Part shown: positions 40,334 through 49,193 of the stretch, piece after piece
How the letters are laid out: every line of letters begins with the position of its first letter
Position numbering within the stretch: the first letter of the stretch is position 1
Made by a program: the position numbers and the translations under genes
Assembly: GCA_964384595.1 (NCBI GenBank)
Contig: CAYLLY010000007.1
Coordinates: 1-52,544, forward strand
DNA length: 52,544 bases
DNA from: SCTG01 sp964384595
GTDB taxonomy: Bacteria > Nitrospirota > Nitrospiria > Nitrospirales > NS-4
Reading direction: 5' to 3'
The notes under the pieces: generated by a model
What the model saw: the letters and a program-made list of their open reading frames with translations, nothing else
Database searches by the model: none
What the model was told of the DNA's origin: nothing

Positions 40334-40957
40334 GTGGCGCTCAAGCCCCCGATGGCCTGTCTCGATCTCGAAGGGGTTCTGACTCCCGAGGTCTGGGTCA
40401 ACGTCTCCGAGAGAACAAAAATACCCCAGCTCCGCCTGACGACGCGGGACGAGCCGAACTACGACGTCCTCATGAAACGCCGCATCAAAATTCTGGACGA
40501 GCACAAGCTGACGCTCACGGACATCCAAGACGTGATCGCCACGTTGGCGCCGCTGGAGGGCGCGAAGGGCTTCCTGGCTTGGCTCCGGGCGCGGTGCCAG
40601 GTGATCATCCTGTCGGACACCTTCGCGCAATTCGCCGCCCCCCTGATGCGGCAGCTCGACTACCCGACCATCTTCTGCAACACCCTGGAGGTCGCGCCGG
40701 ACGGCCGGATCGTGGACTACCACCTGCGCCTGCCGGACCAGAAACGGGCCTCGGTGCTGGCCCTGAAGCAGCTCAACTTTCACGTCGTGGCCGCGGGCGA
40801 CTCCTACAACGACACGTCCATGATGATGGCCGCCGACGCCGGCATCTTTTTCCGGCCTCCGGCCGCGATCGCCAGGGAGTTTCCGCAGTTCCCGGTCTCG
40901 CAGACTTACGCGGAGCTGCAAGCCGCCTTCCGCAAAGCCGCCGACCTTCCCCCTTGA
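40334..40957 (+). CDS. thrH: ThrH-type phosphoserine phosphatase / phosphoserine-homoserine phosphotransferase
   Basis: 207 residues, HAD superfamily. ThrH of Pseudomonas dephosphorylates phosphoserine and can pass phosphate to homoserine. The match to that protein is strong along its whole length: CLDLEGVLTPEVW (catalytic Asp), TTRDEPNYDVLMKRRIKILDEH, VIATLAPLEGA, QVIILSDTF, PDQKRASVLALKQL, VAAGDSYNDTSMM and IAREFPQFP. The start is GTG with AGGATAG upstream, 2 nt after the MBL-REC stop, so it is likely co-translated. Confidence 0.93.
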   Translation: MALKPPMACLDLEGVLTPEVWVNVSERTKIPQLRLTTRDEPNYDVLMKRRIKILDEHKLTLTDIQDVIATLAPLEGAKGFLAWLRARCQVIILSDTFAQFAAPLMRQLDYPTIFCNTLEVAPDGRIVDYHLRLPDQKRASVLALKQLNFHVVAAGDSYNDTSMMMAADAGIFFRPPAAIAREFPQFPVSQTYAELQAAFRKAADLPP

Positions 40958-41248
40958 TCAGTTCCCGCCTTCGCTTCTGAGCGTCCTCGGCTGCAACATT
41001 CCGTTCCCCCAGCGCGAGGTGCGGCTGCTGAACAACTAGCAGCTCTCCGCGGCAGTTGAGCGATTTCCCCAATAACTCTTTCTTTGCGCATGCCGCCGTT
41101 CAAAATTGTACATTCAGTATTTAAATGGATACAACCTCTCTCTTCGGCGTGAGGGGAATACATACCCGCCTTGGGACGTATATTCATAAAATCCATCTGC
41201 TTTCTCGATCGGATATGCGTGTGCTCCTAAGCGCTGTGCTGTGTCGCC
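40958..41248 (+). promoter_or_regulatory. Gap before the hybrid kinase, with a candidate promoter
   Basis: A 291-nt, AT-richer non-coding stretch. A fair promoter is TTGTAC (41106-41111), 16 nt, GATACA (41128-41133), read towards the kinase. No terminator or small gene is clear in it. Confidence 0.35.
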
Positions 41249-44209
41249 TTGTGGCATGGAACCTGCGTGATTCTCTCCGTGACCAACCCCCTACATCAGA
41301 TTAAACGGTACAGGAGACTCCCCTTCCTCATTGTATTGATGGCCGGTGTGGCCTTCGCGACTGGAGGAGCCGCGCTCCACTCCATCGAGAACCGGTTGGT
41401 GGCCACCGCCGGAGAAACCCTGGCTTTAGCGGCCGCCGACATCGCGGACAAACTTGACCGGGTCCTTTTCGACCACTACAGCAACATCAGGTTTATGGCC
41501 GAAGGTTTGGCTCCCATGATGCGAGAACGCGCCAGGATGACTGACTATCTTCATCGGGCGAAAAAGATACATCCTCACTATCTGTGGGTTGGCGTGACGG
41601 ATGCGGAGGGCCGGATCGTAGCCGCCACGAATCCCGCCGGCACGGGCAAGGACCGAAGCGACCGCGAGTGGTTCCGGGCCGTTCGAGACCGCGGCGGCAT
41701 CCACGTGTGGGACGCCCAGGTCAGCGAGGATTCCGATGGTGTCATGGCGGTTGCCTTCACGGCTCCCATCCTCGGCCGGCACGGAGAGTTTCTTGGGGCG
41801 GTGACGTCGCGCGTCTCGCTGCCGGTCATGGAGGATGTCTTCAAAGAAACCATTCACGTCCTGCAGGGGCAGCGTGAACCGTTTTCGAGAATCGAGTATC
41901 AGTTCTTAAATCGCGACGGGGATATTCTCGCCGACTCGATCCTGCGCCAGGAAGGCACGGGGAACCTCAAACAGATGGCCCTCCCCTCCGCGTTGTTGAG
42001 CGCGTCGGCCCAGCCCGGCTATGTGGAAGAGACACACCTTCGCCGACATGTGCCGGTCGTCACGGGCTATGCCAAGACCTATGGGTACGGCCAGTTCACG
42101 GGGCTGCACTGGGCGGTCTTGGTGCGGACGGACCGAAGCGACATCGTGGACCCCATTCGGACGGTTCTCTGGAAGTGGGGCGTCACGGGGGTTGGGGTAC
42201 TCCTACCCCTGGTCGGGCTCCTGTTCTGGACCGCCGAGCGCCTCCGGAAGGAATGTGCGCAAGCCCGGGAGGAAAACCGACGGGCGGCGTTCGCCGAGGC
42301 CAAGTTCCGGGGAGTCCTGGAATCGGCCCCCGACGCCATCGTGATCGCCACTGCTGATGGGGGCATCTCGCTCGTCAACCGCCGGGCGGAGGAGATGTTC
42401 GGCTACGATCGGAGCGACCTGCTCGATCAACCCATCGAAATTTTAGTGCCCGAGCGCTTTCGGGAAAAGCATGCCGCACAGCGGGAGGGCTATGTCGCCT
42501 CTCCCCGGTCCCGTCCCATGGGTGTCGGCGTCAACCTTTTCGGGAGACGACGGGACGGGAGAGAGTTTCCGGTGGAGATCGCATTGAGTCCCGTGGATAC
42601 GGAGGAAGGGCGTTTCGTCATTGCGGCCATCCGCGACATCACCGAACTCAAAGAAGCCGAGAGGGCGTTGCTGGAAAGCGAAATGCTGCTTCGCACCATC
42701 ATCGAGACCGAACCGGAATGCGTGAAGCTCGTTGACCGCCAGGGCATGGTGTTGAGAATGAATCAGGCCGGGTTGGCCATGCTTGAGGCCGATGCTCCTG
42801 AGCAGGTGTTCGGACGGTGCATTTACGAGTTCGTGGATCCGGAATATCGCCGGGCGTTCATGGAGTGTGCGGAAGGCGTATTCCGCGGCGAATCGAGGGC
42901 GCTGGAGTTCGAAGCGGTCGGGCTCAAAGGCGCCCGACGCTGGCTCGAGACGCACGCCGTTCCTTTGCGGGATCACGCCGGACAAACCGTTGCCTTGCTC
43001 GGCGTTGCCCGCGATATCACCGATCACAAGCGGGCTGAGCAAGCCCTCAGAAAAAAGGAAGAGCAGCTTCGCCAGTCGCAAAAGATTGAGGCGATCGGGC
43101 AGCTCACCGGCGGCATCGCCCACGACTTCAACAATCTCCTCACGGTCATCAACGGCTACAGCACGATGACGCTGCAATCCCTCAAAGCCGACGACCCCTT
43201 GCGCCCCAACCTCGCGCAGATCAAAGAAGCCGGCGAGCGGGCCGCTTCGCTCACCCAGCAACTCCTGGCCTTCAGCCGCAAGCAGGTGCTGGAGCCCAAA
43301 GTCCTGGACCTGAACGCCGTCGTGACCAATATCGACAGGATGCTGCGCCGGGTGATCGGCGAGCACATCGATCTGGCGCTCGCGCTCAAGCCGGGCCTGG
43401 GACGGGTGAAGGTGGACCCCGGGCAGATCGAGCAGGTCATCATGAACTTGGCCGTCAACGCCCGGGATGCCATGCCGAAGGGCGGCCGGCTCACCATCGA
43501 AACCACCGACGTCGAGCTGAATCAGGACTATGTTCGCGGGCACGTCGGCGCCAGGCCGGGCGCCCATGTGATGTTGGCGGTGAGCGATACGGGCTGCGGG
43601 ATGGATAAGGAAACCCAGGCCCGCATCTTCGAGCCGTTTTTCACGACCAAGGAGAAGGGCAAAGGGACGGGGCTCGGTTTGGCGACAGTGTACGGGATCG
43701 TCAAGCAAAGCGGCGGCTCCATCTGGGTGTACAGCGAGCCGGGCCGAGGGACGACGTTCAAGATTTATCTCCCGAGGGTCGAAGGGCCTGCTGAAGGGAC
43801 CAAACCGGGGCCGGATAGTCTCTCGACGCCGCGCGGCTCCGAGACGATTCTGCTGGTCGAAGACGAAGCAGGCGTGCGGGAGCTGGTCCGCCGGATTCTC
43901 GTGGCGCACGGTTACACCTTGCTGACGGCAGGCCGCGGCGATGAGGCGTTTCAGGTCTGCGGGCGTCACGAAGGGCCCATCCACCTGCTCATGACCGATG
44001 TGGTCATGCCGGGAATGAGCGGGCGCACGCTGGCGGACCGCCTGACCGCTCTCTATCCGAACGTCAAGGTGCTCTACATGTCAGGCTACACGGATGCCGC
44101 AATTGCCCGCAACGGCGAGCTGGAAGAGGGCGCCATGTTTCTCCAGAAACCCTTCACGCCGCAGGCCCTGGCCTGCAAAGTGCGCGAGGTGCTGGATGCA
44201 TATGACTGA
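41249..44209 (+). CDS. Hybrid sensor histidine kinase (periplasmic sensor, two PAS, HisKA, HATPase, receiver)
   Basis: 986 residues if the TTG at 41249 is used; GTG codons at 41267 and 41279 are alternatives, and none has a good Shine-Dalgarno. First membrane helix at about 24-44 (PFLIVLMAGVAFATGGAAL), a periplasmic dCache-like sensor to about 310 (YLWVGVTDAEGRIVAATNP, SDREWFRAVRDRGG), second helix (GVTGVGVLLPLVGLLFWTA). Then PAS 1 (LESAPDAIVIATADGGISLV), PAS 2 (TIIETEPECVKLVDRQGMVL), HisKA with the phospho-His in GGIAHDFNNLLTV, HATPase with N in MNLAVNARDAM and GKGTGLGLATVYGIV, and a C-terminal receiver with phospho-Asp in LLMTDVVMPGMSG and K in LQKPFTP. It probably senses a small solute outside. 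No output domain or dedicated regulator gene lies directly beside it. Confidence 0.93.
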   Translation: MWHGTCVILSVTNPLHQIKRYRRLPFLIVLMAGVAFATGGAALHSIENRLVATAGETLALAAADIADKLDRVLFDHYSNIRFMAEGLAPMMRERARMTDYLHRAKKIHPHYLWVGVTDAEGRIVAATNPAGTGKDRSDREWFRAVRDRGGIHVWDAQVSEDSDGVMAVAFTAPILGRHGEFLGAVTSRVSLPVMEDVFKETIHVLQGQREPFSRIEYQFLNRDGDILADSILRQEGTGNLKQMALPSALLSASAQPGYVEETHLRRHVPVVTGYAKTYGYGQFTGLHWAVLVRTDRSDIVDPIRTVLWKWGVTGVGVLLPLVGLLFWTAERLRKECAQAREENRRAAFAEAKFRGVLESAPDAIVIATADGGISLVNRRAEEMFGYDRSDLLDQPIEILVPERFREKHAAQREGYVASPRSRPMGVGVNLFGRRRDGREFPVEIALSPVDTEEGRFVIAAIRDITELKEAERALLESEMLLRTIIETEPECVKLVDRQGMVLRMNQAGLAMLEADAPEQVFGRCIYEFVDPEYRRAFMECAEGVFRGESRALEFEAVGLKGARRWLETHAVPLRDHAGQTVALLGVARDITDHKRAEQALRKKEEQLRQSQKIEAIGQLTGGIAHDFNNLLTVINGYSTMTLQSLKADDPLRPNLAQIKEAGERAASLTQQLLAFSRKQVLEPKVLDLNAVVTNIDRMLRRVIGEHIDLALALKPGLGRVKVDPGQIEQVIMNLAVNARDAMPKGGRLTIETTDVELNQDYVRGHVGARPGAHVMLAVSDTGCGMDKETQARIFEPFFTTKEKGKGTGLGLATVYGIVKQSGGSIWVYSEPGRGTTFKIYLPRVEGPAEGTKPGPDSLSTPRGSETILLVEDEAGVRELVRRILVAHGYTLLTAGRGDEAFQVCGRHEGPIHLLMTDVVMPGMSGRTLADRLTALYPNVKVLYMSGYTDAAIARNGELEEGAMFLQKPFTPQALACKVREVLDAYD

Positions 44210-44347
44210 ACGACTTCGGTGGCATTGCCCACTCCTTCTCCAGGGAGTGCTGGACTTGGGAGCCGTGGATGCCATGGACAAGCCGGTGGACCTGGAGAAG
44301 GTCGAGCTGGCTGTTCAGCTGGGGCGCAGTTCAGCCGATTCGCCGGC

Positions 44348-44827
44348 CTATAGCCTGGAACGGCGGGAGGACTCATGCCAGCTATGGAAAAGCCATTGTC
44401 CGTCCCGTTTTTCCAGAACGCCGGTCTCCCGTAGTTCCAACAGCTTACGGGTCTCGCCCTGCGGCCCCGGCAGGACGCGCGTGTAATCAAGCTCCATCGA
44501 GAACCAGGCGACATCACCGCGCGTCCAGACCTTCAGCTCCTTGAGCGCAATCTCCAGCCGAGCCACCGATTGGAACTCGGCGCGGAGTACCGACTCCAAT
44601 TGGGCCCACCCAACGAACTTCAGGCCCATGACCCCGTAGGAGACGATGTCGGGGTCCTTCAGAAAAAGACGTGCCATCCCTTCCAGGTCGCGCCGCTCAT
44701 TGGCGAGCACCGACTCCCGCACCACTGCTTCCGGAGTCGAAAGGGGCGTAGCGGGTTCCCCGGACGCCATCCCCGGACCTGCAAAGAACGACGCTATGAC
44801 CATCAGGCTCCACATTCCATGCCGCAT
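44348..44827 (-). CDS. Exported SnoaL/NTF2-like protein
   Basis: 159 residues from ATG 44827 (GAGGAGAAG upstream), starting with a signal peptide (MWSLMVIASFFAGPGMASGE). The mature domain has the SnoaL/DUF4440 plan: TPEAVVRESVLANERRDLEG, MARLFLKDPDIVSYG, ELKVWTRGDVAWFSMELDYT and LLELRETGVLEKRDGQWLFHSWHESS. This fold often holds a small hydrophobic or polyketide-like ligand or acts as a dimer; function unknown. A longer frame to 44986 overlaps rluD and is not preferred. Its start is 11 nt downstream of the rluD stop, so it may share the ileS-lspA-rluD transcript. Confidence 0.75.
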   Translation of the reverse strand: MRHGMWSLMVIASFFAGPGMASGEPATPLSTPEAVVRESVLANERRDLEGMARLFLKDPDIVSYGVMGLKFVGWAQLESVLRAEFQSVARLEIALKELKVWTRGDVAWFSMELDYTRVLPGPQGETRKLLELRETGVLEKRDGQWLFHSWHESSRRSRL

Positions 44828-44838
44828 GATTCTTCTCC

Positions 44839-45813
44839 TCAACGTGATCCACCACTCCCTTCTCTGAGCACCCGCACAAGATGGTCCATATCGGTCGGTG
44901 GCGGGACCGTATACTCGAGGTATTGGCCGGTCGCGGGATGGGTGAAGCCCAGTGTCCGGGCGTGCAGCATCGGCCGCTCGATGCAACTGTCGGCCAGCGC
45001 GCAGACCTTGCGGCCGCCGTACATGTCGTCGCCGAGCAGCGGATGACCGAGCGACGCGAGGTGGACACGAATCTGATGCGTGCGGCCCGTCTGCGGATGC
45101 ACTTCCACAAGAGTGGCCGTCTTCCCGAACCGCTCCGCGACGAGAAACTCCGTCACCGCCTCCCGCGGCGAGGTCGTGCGCGCGGAAATCATCTTGCGGT
45201 ATTTGGTATCGCGGCCGATCGCCAGATCCACGCGGCCCGTCCTGCCCTTCACAGCTCCCATGGCCAGCGCCAGATAGACCCGGTTGATGGTATGGGCCTT
45301 GAACTGCTTTGAGAGGCCCTGATGCGCCGCGTCGGTCTTGGCGATCACCATCACGCCGCTCGTCCCCTTGTCCAGGCGATGGACCAGACCCGGCCGCTCG
45401 CGGCCGCCAACGGAAAAGGGGACAGATTTAAATAAATCTGTCCCCTTTTCTTTTTGGTGCATGTGGTGCAGTAGCGCGTTCACCAGCGTCCCGCGCCAGT
45501 GGCCGGGGGCCGGATGGACCACGATGCCCGCCGGCTTGTTGAGAACCAGCAGCGCCTCGTCCTCAAACAACACGTCGAGGGGGATCGGCTCGCTGCCGAT
45601 TTCGAGCGGCTCGGGCTTCGGCACGTCCCACGCGATCTCATCACCGGGCTTGATCTTCTGGGAAGGTTTCGGGCGCCTGCCGTTGACCGTGACGGCGCCC
45701 TTCTCGATCAGCCGCTGGATGGCGGCGCGAGAAAGGTCGGCGGTGTGGGTACTGAGGAAGACGTCGAGGCGTTTCGGCTTCTCGCCCGCGGACACGGTAG
45801 TGAAACGTTGCAC
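44839..45813 (-). CDS. rluD: 23S rRNA pseudouridine synthase RluD
   Basis: 324 residues. It isomerises uridines in helix 69 of 23S rRNA. S4-like domain at the N-terminus (KRLDVFLSTHTADLSRAAIQ, RLIEKGAVTVNGRRPKPSQ), then the catalytic domain with LVLNKPAGIVVHPAPGH, HRLDKGTSGVMVIAKT (catalytic Asp148) and HPQTGRTHQIRVHLASLGHPLLGD. Between the H-H at 116-117 and HRLDKG the chain runs MHQKEKGTDLFKSVPFSVGG, partly encoded by an inserted 36-nt palindrome; the frame stays open. The start is GTG, right after the lspA stop (no gap). Confidence 0.94.
   Translation of the reverse strand: MQRFTTVSAGEKPKRLDVFLSTHTADLSRAAIQRLIEKGAVTVNGRRPKPSQKIKPGDEIAWDVPKPEPLEIGSEPIPLDVLFEDEALLVLNKPAGIVVHPAPGHWRGTLVNALLHHMHQKEKGTDLFKSVPFSVGGRERPGLVHRLDKGTSGVMVIAKTDAAHQGLSKQFKAHTINRVYLALAMGAVKGRTGRVDLAIGRDTKYRKMISARTTSPREAVTEFLVAERFGKTATLVEVHPQTGRTHQIRVHLASLGHPLLGDDMYGGRKVCALADSCIERPMLHARTLGFTHPATGQYLEYTVPPPTDMDHLVRVLREGSGGSR
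45414..45449. repeat. 36-nt perfect palindrome (REP-like) inside rluD
   Basis: AAAAGGGGACAGATTTA (45414-45430), two bases, then its exact complement (45433-45449): a 17-bp perfect stem. It codes for about residues 122-134 of RluD. The GGGGACAG core recurs in the element at 51644-51679. Confidence 0.85.
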
Positions 45814-46338
45814 CTAGGAGGGAGTCTCCTTGTGTTTGAAGAAATGCCCGAGCAGAAAGCAGACGCCCACCGTGATCGCCGCGTCCGCCACGTTGAAGGC
45901 GGGCCAGTGATAGCCCAAGAGCGAGAAGTCCAGGAAGTCGATGACTTCGCCGGAGCGGATGCGGTCGATGAGATTGCCGACGGCTCCGCCGAAGATGAAG
46001 GCCACGCTCACCCGACCGATCCAATCAACGGGCGACAGGCGCACATAGATCGTCGCGAGCAGGGCGAGCGCCAGCACCGACGTGATCCCGAAAAACACCA
46101 GGCGGAAGCCGGCGTGGCTGCCGGCCAGGATGCCGAACGCGGCGCCGGAATTCCGGATGTACGTGAGGCTGAAGAGGTTCGGGATGATGGGAATGGACTC
46201 GTGCAACCGCATCGCGCTCGTCACCTGCCACTTGGTAAGCTGATCGAGGATCACCACCGCGAGGACGATCAGCGCCATCAGGCCGTAGCGGCGCGACCTG
46301 GGCTCCGCTGATTCGACGTTCGGAATGGGCGCGTCCAT
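45814..46338 (-). CDS. lspA: Signal peptidase II (lipoprotein signal peptidase)
   Basis: 174 residues from ATG 46338; a longer frame lies inside ileS. It cleaves prolipoprotein signal peptides in the inner membrane. Four hydrophobic helices (GLMALIVLAVVILDQLTKW first), the conserved YIRNSGAAFGIL loop and the two catalytic Asp: GNLIDRIRSGEVIDFLDF and FNVADAAITVG. Placed between ileS (13 nt upstream) and rluD (adjacent), the common ileS-lspA pairing. The lipoproteins of this window are its expected substrates. Confidence 0.96.
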   Translation of the reverse strand: MDAPIPNVESAEPRSRRYGLMALIVLAVVILDQLTKWQVTSAMRLHESIPIIPNLFSLTYIRNSGAAFGILAGSHAGFRLVFFGITSVLALALLATIYVRLSPVDWIGRVSVAFIFGGAVGNLIDRIRSGEVIDFLDFSLLGYHWPAFNVADAAITVGVCFLLGHFFKHKETPS

Positions 46339-46351
46339 CGGTTGGGCCGGC

Positions 46352-49174
46352 TTAGACAATGGCCTCCACGCAGCGATCGCAGATCGTGGGATGCGCGGCG
46401 GTCGCTCCGACGGTCGGCCGGTAGTTCCAGCACCGGGCGCATTTCTGGCCCTCGGCTTTGACAACTTCCACGGCGATCCCAACCCCTGGATCGCTCAAGA
46501 GAACGCCCTCGAGAGGAACATCGGACACCTTGCGCAGCCCAACTTGAGAGACAATGAACAAGCCAGGTAATTCCCCCTCATAGGGCTTTAGAAAATCGTA
46601 AGCGTCCGGATTGGCTTGGAGCAGCACCTTGGCTTCCAGCGGAGCTCCGATTAGTTTATCCCGACGTTTCATCTCAAGACCTGATTGCACGATGGTTCGA
46701 ACATACAACAGCCGCTCCCACCGTTTTTCCAATTCCGCATTTTTGTACCGTGGGTCGGCCTGCGGGAAGGAGGTGAGGTGAACGCTGGGCGCCTCCCGCT
46801 GCGATTCGGGCAGGCTGTCCCAGATCTCATCCGCCGTAACGCTCAGTATCGGTGCAATTAACTTGGTCAACGCAACAAGTACGTCGAACAGAACAGTCTG
46901 CGAACCTCGACGCAGCGGCGAGTCCTTGCAAAACGTGTAAAGGCGGTCCTTCAGTACGTCCAGATAGATGGCACTCATGTCCACCGCACAGAAGTAGTCG
47001 AGTTCGTGGCTGATCTGTCTGAAATCAAACTCCTCGTAGCCGCGCCGAACTTTAGTAATCAGGTTATGGAGTCGCATGAGGGCCCAACGATCCAGCTCCG
47101 GCAATTTTTCAAACTGTACCCGATTGGCAACCGGGTCAAAATCGTAGAGGTTGCTTAGCAGGAAGCGAGCGGTATTTCTGAGCTTCCGGTAGGTTTCCCC
47201 AAGTTGAACCAGAATTGCGGGTGATATCCGGAGATCGTCCTGGTAGTCTTGAGTCGCCACCCAAAGGCGCAGTATCTCCGCGCCGTATTGCTTGATGACC
47301 TCTTGCGGCGCCACGACGTTGCCGGCCGACTTCGACATCTTATTGCCTTCGCCGTCCAGCACGAAACCGTGCGTGAGGACGGCCTTGTACGGCGCATGGA
47401 CATCGGTCGTGACGGAGGCCAGCAACGCGCTGTGGAACCACCCTCGGTGCTGGTCGGAGCCTTCGAGATAGAGATCGGCCGGCCACCAGCCCTGCCCTCG
47501 TGGTTTGAGGACCGCCGCGTGACTCACGCCTGACTCGAACCAGACATCCAAGATGTCCTTCTCCTTCTCAAAGGCCGTGCTCAGGCATTGGGGGCAGATC
47601 GTGCCGGCAGGTAACAACGCAGCGGCGTCCTTTTCGAACCACACGTCGGTGCCGTACTTTTCGACGAGCTTGGCAACGTACTCGACAATCTCCGGTGAAG
47701 CGAGGACATGACCGCACTTCTGGCAGGAGAAGCCGGGAATCGGCACGCCCCAGACGCGCTGGCGGGAGAGGCACCAGTCCGGTCTGCCTTCTATCATCCC
47801 GTAGATGCGCTCACGTCCACGAGGCGGAATCCACTGGACGCGGTCGATCTCCTCCAGCGCACGCGCCCGCAAGTTGCCCGTTTCCATTGAGACAAACCAC
47901 TGATCGGTGGCGCGGAAGATCACCGGGTTCTTACACCGCCAGCAATGGGGATAGGAGTGTGTTTGCTTATCATCCACCTTATTCAGCAGCAGGCCCTTCT
48001 CTTTGAGCTTCTGGGTGATACGCGGATTCGCTTCAAAGACCTTGAGTCCCTGAAACTCCGGCACCTCGTCCGTGAAGCGCCCGCGGCTGTCGACTGGAGC
48101 AAACACCTTCAGGGACGAATCCTTCAATGACAGTTCATAGTCTTCCTGTCCATGACCTGGCGCGATGTGGACACACCCGGTCCCTTGGTCCAGGGTAACA
48201 AAATTTCCCAGAACGATCGGAGACAGGCCATCTGTCAAAGGCCGACGACACTGCAATCCTTCGAAGCGATTCCCTTTCTCGACAGCTCCGGCAACCGAAT
48301 GGCCCGTCAAACCGCACGCCTTGACGAACGAGTCCACCAACTTCTCGGCGATCACAAAGACCTCATCGCCAACTTTCACGAACGCATAGTCGAAGTCGGG
48401 ATGGAGACAGACTGCCTGATTCGCCGGAAGCGTCCACGGCGTCGTCGTCCAAATGACGATTGAAACTTTCTCAACACCAGGCGAAAACTTGATGTCAAAC
48501 TTGCCGGCAAGCTTGTCCGGAGGATCGACGACAGGAAACTTCACGTAGATCGACGGCGAGGTGTGGTCCTCATACTCCACTTCGGCCTCAGCGAGCGCCG
48601 TCTCGTCGATCGGGCACCAAAGGACCGGTTTCTTACCCTTGTAGACGCCCCCCGCCTTCACAAACTTGCCGAACTCGCGCAGGACGGCGGCTTCATAGTC
48701 GGGCGTCATCGTCAGGTATGGATGGCTCCAGTCGCCCAGCACGCCCAGGCGCTGGAACTCCTCCCGCTGGATCTTGAAAAACTTCTCGGCGTACTCGCGA
48801 CAGAGCTTGCGGATTTCGACTTTTCCCAGCGCCTTCTTCTTGTCGCCCAGTTCCTTGAGGACCTGATGCTCGATCGGCAGCCCGTGGCAGTCCCACCCCG
48901 GCACGTACGGCGCGTGGTACCCTTCCATCGTCTTCGACTTGACGATGATGTCCTTGAGGACCTTGTTGAGGGCATGGCCGATGTGGATGCGGCCGTTGGC
49001 GTACGGCGGGCCGTCGTGGAGCACGTACAGCGGTTTGCCCTTGCCGGCCTCCTGAATGCGCACGTAGAGACGCTCGCGCTCCCAGCGCGCGAGAATCTCC
49101 GGCTCGCGCTGCGGGAGATTGGCCTTCATGGGAAACGCGGTCTGCGGGAGATTGAGCGTGGCCTTGTAGTCCAT
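46352..49174 (-). CDS. ileS: Isoleucine--tRNA ligase
   Basis: 940 residues, class Ia synthetase with editing. Signature HIGH at residues 64-67 (GRIHIGHALN), KMSKS near 612 (GNKMSKSAGNVV), editing-domain IWTTTPWTLPANQAV and GTGCVHIAPGHGQEDY. The C-terminal zinc finger has the CARCW and CDRC pairs close to the end. It charges tRNA-Ile and removes misactivated valine. Bacterial-type, full length, first gene of the ileS-lspA-rluD run. Confidence 0.98.
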   Translation of the reverse strand: MDYKATLNLPQTAFPMKANLPQREPEILARWERERLYVRIQEAGKGKPLYVLHDGPPYANGRIHIGHALNKVLKDIIVKSKTMEGYHAPYVPGWDCHGLPIEHQVLKELGDKKKALGKVEIRKLCREYAEKFFKIQREEFQRLGVLGDWSHPYLTMTPDYEAAVLREFGKFVKAGGVYKGKKPVLWCPIDETALAEAEVEYEDHTSPSIYVKFPVVDPPDKLAGKFDIKFSPGVEKVSIVIWTTTPWTLPANQAVCLHPDFDYAFVKVGDEVFVIAEKLVDSFVKACGLTGHSVAGAVEKGNRFEGLQCRRPLTDGLSPIVLGNFVTLDQGTGCVHIAPGHGQEDYELSLKDSSLKVFAPVDSRGRFTDEVPEFQGLKVFEANPRITQKLKEKGLLLNKVDDKQTHSYPHCWRCKNPVIFRATDQWFVSMETGNLRARALEEIDRVQWIPPRGRERIYGMIEGRPDWCLSRQRVWGVPIPGFSCQKCGHVLASPEIVEYVAKLVEKYGTDVWFEKDAAALLPAGTICPQCLSTAFEKEKDILDVWFESGVSHAAVLKPRGQGWWPADLYLEGSDQHRGWFHSALLASVTTDVHAPYKAVLTHGFVLDGEGNKMSKSAGNVVAPQEVIKQYGAEILRLWVATQDYQDDLRISPAILVQLGETYRKLRNTARFLLSNLYDFDPVANRVQFEKLPELDRWALMRLHNLITKVRRGYEEFDFRQISHELDYFCAVDMSAIYLDVLKDRLYTFCKDSPLRRGSQTVLFDVLVALTKLIAPILSVTADEIWDSLPESQREAPSVHLTSFPQADPRYKNAELEKRWERLLYVRTIVQSGLEMKRRDKLIGAPLEAKVLLQANPDAYDFLKPYEGELPGLFIVSQVGLRKVSDVPLEGVLLSDPGVGIAVEVVKAEGQKCARCWNYRPTVGATAAHPTICDRCVEAIV

Positions 49175-49193
49175 CGGCGCGATCCGGCGGGAG

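Noticed and set aside
42443..43984. A 513-codon open frame antisense to the hybrid kinase
   Set aside because: Covers conserved PAS, HisKA and HATPase coding; no ribosome-binding site or recognisable domain.
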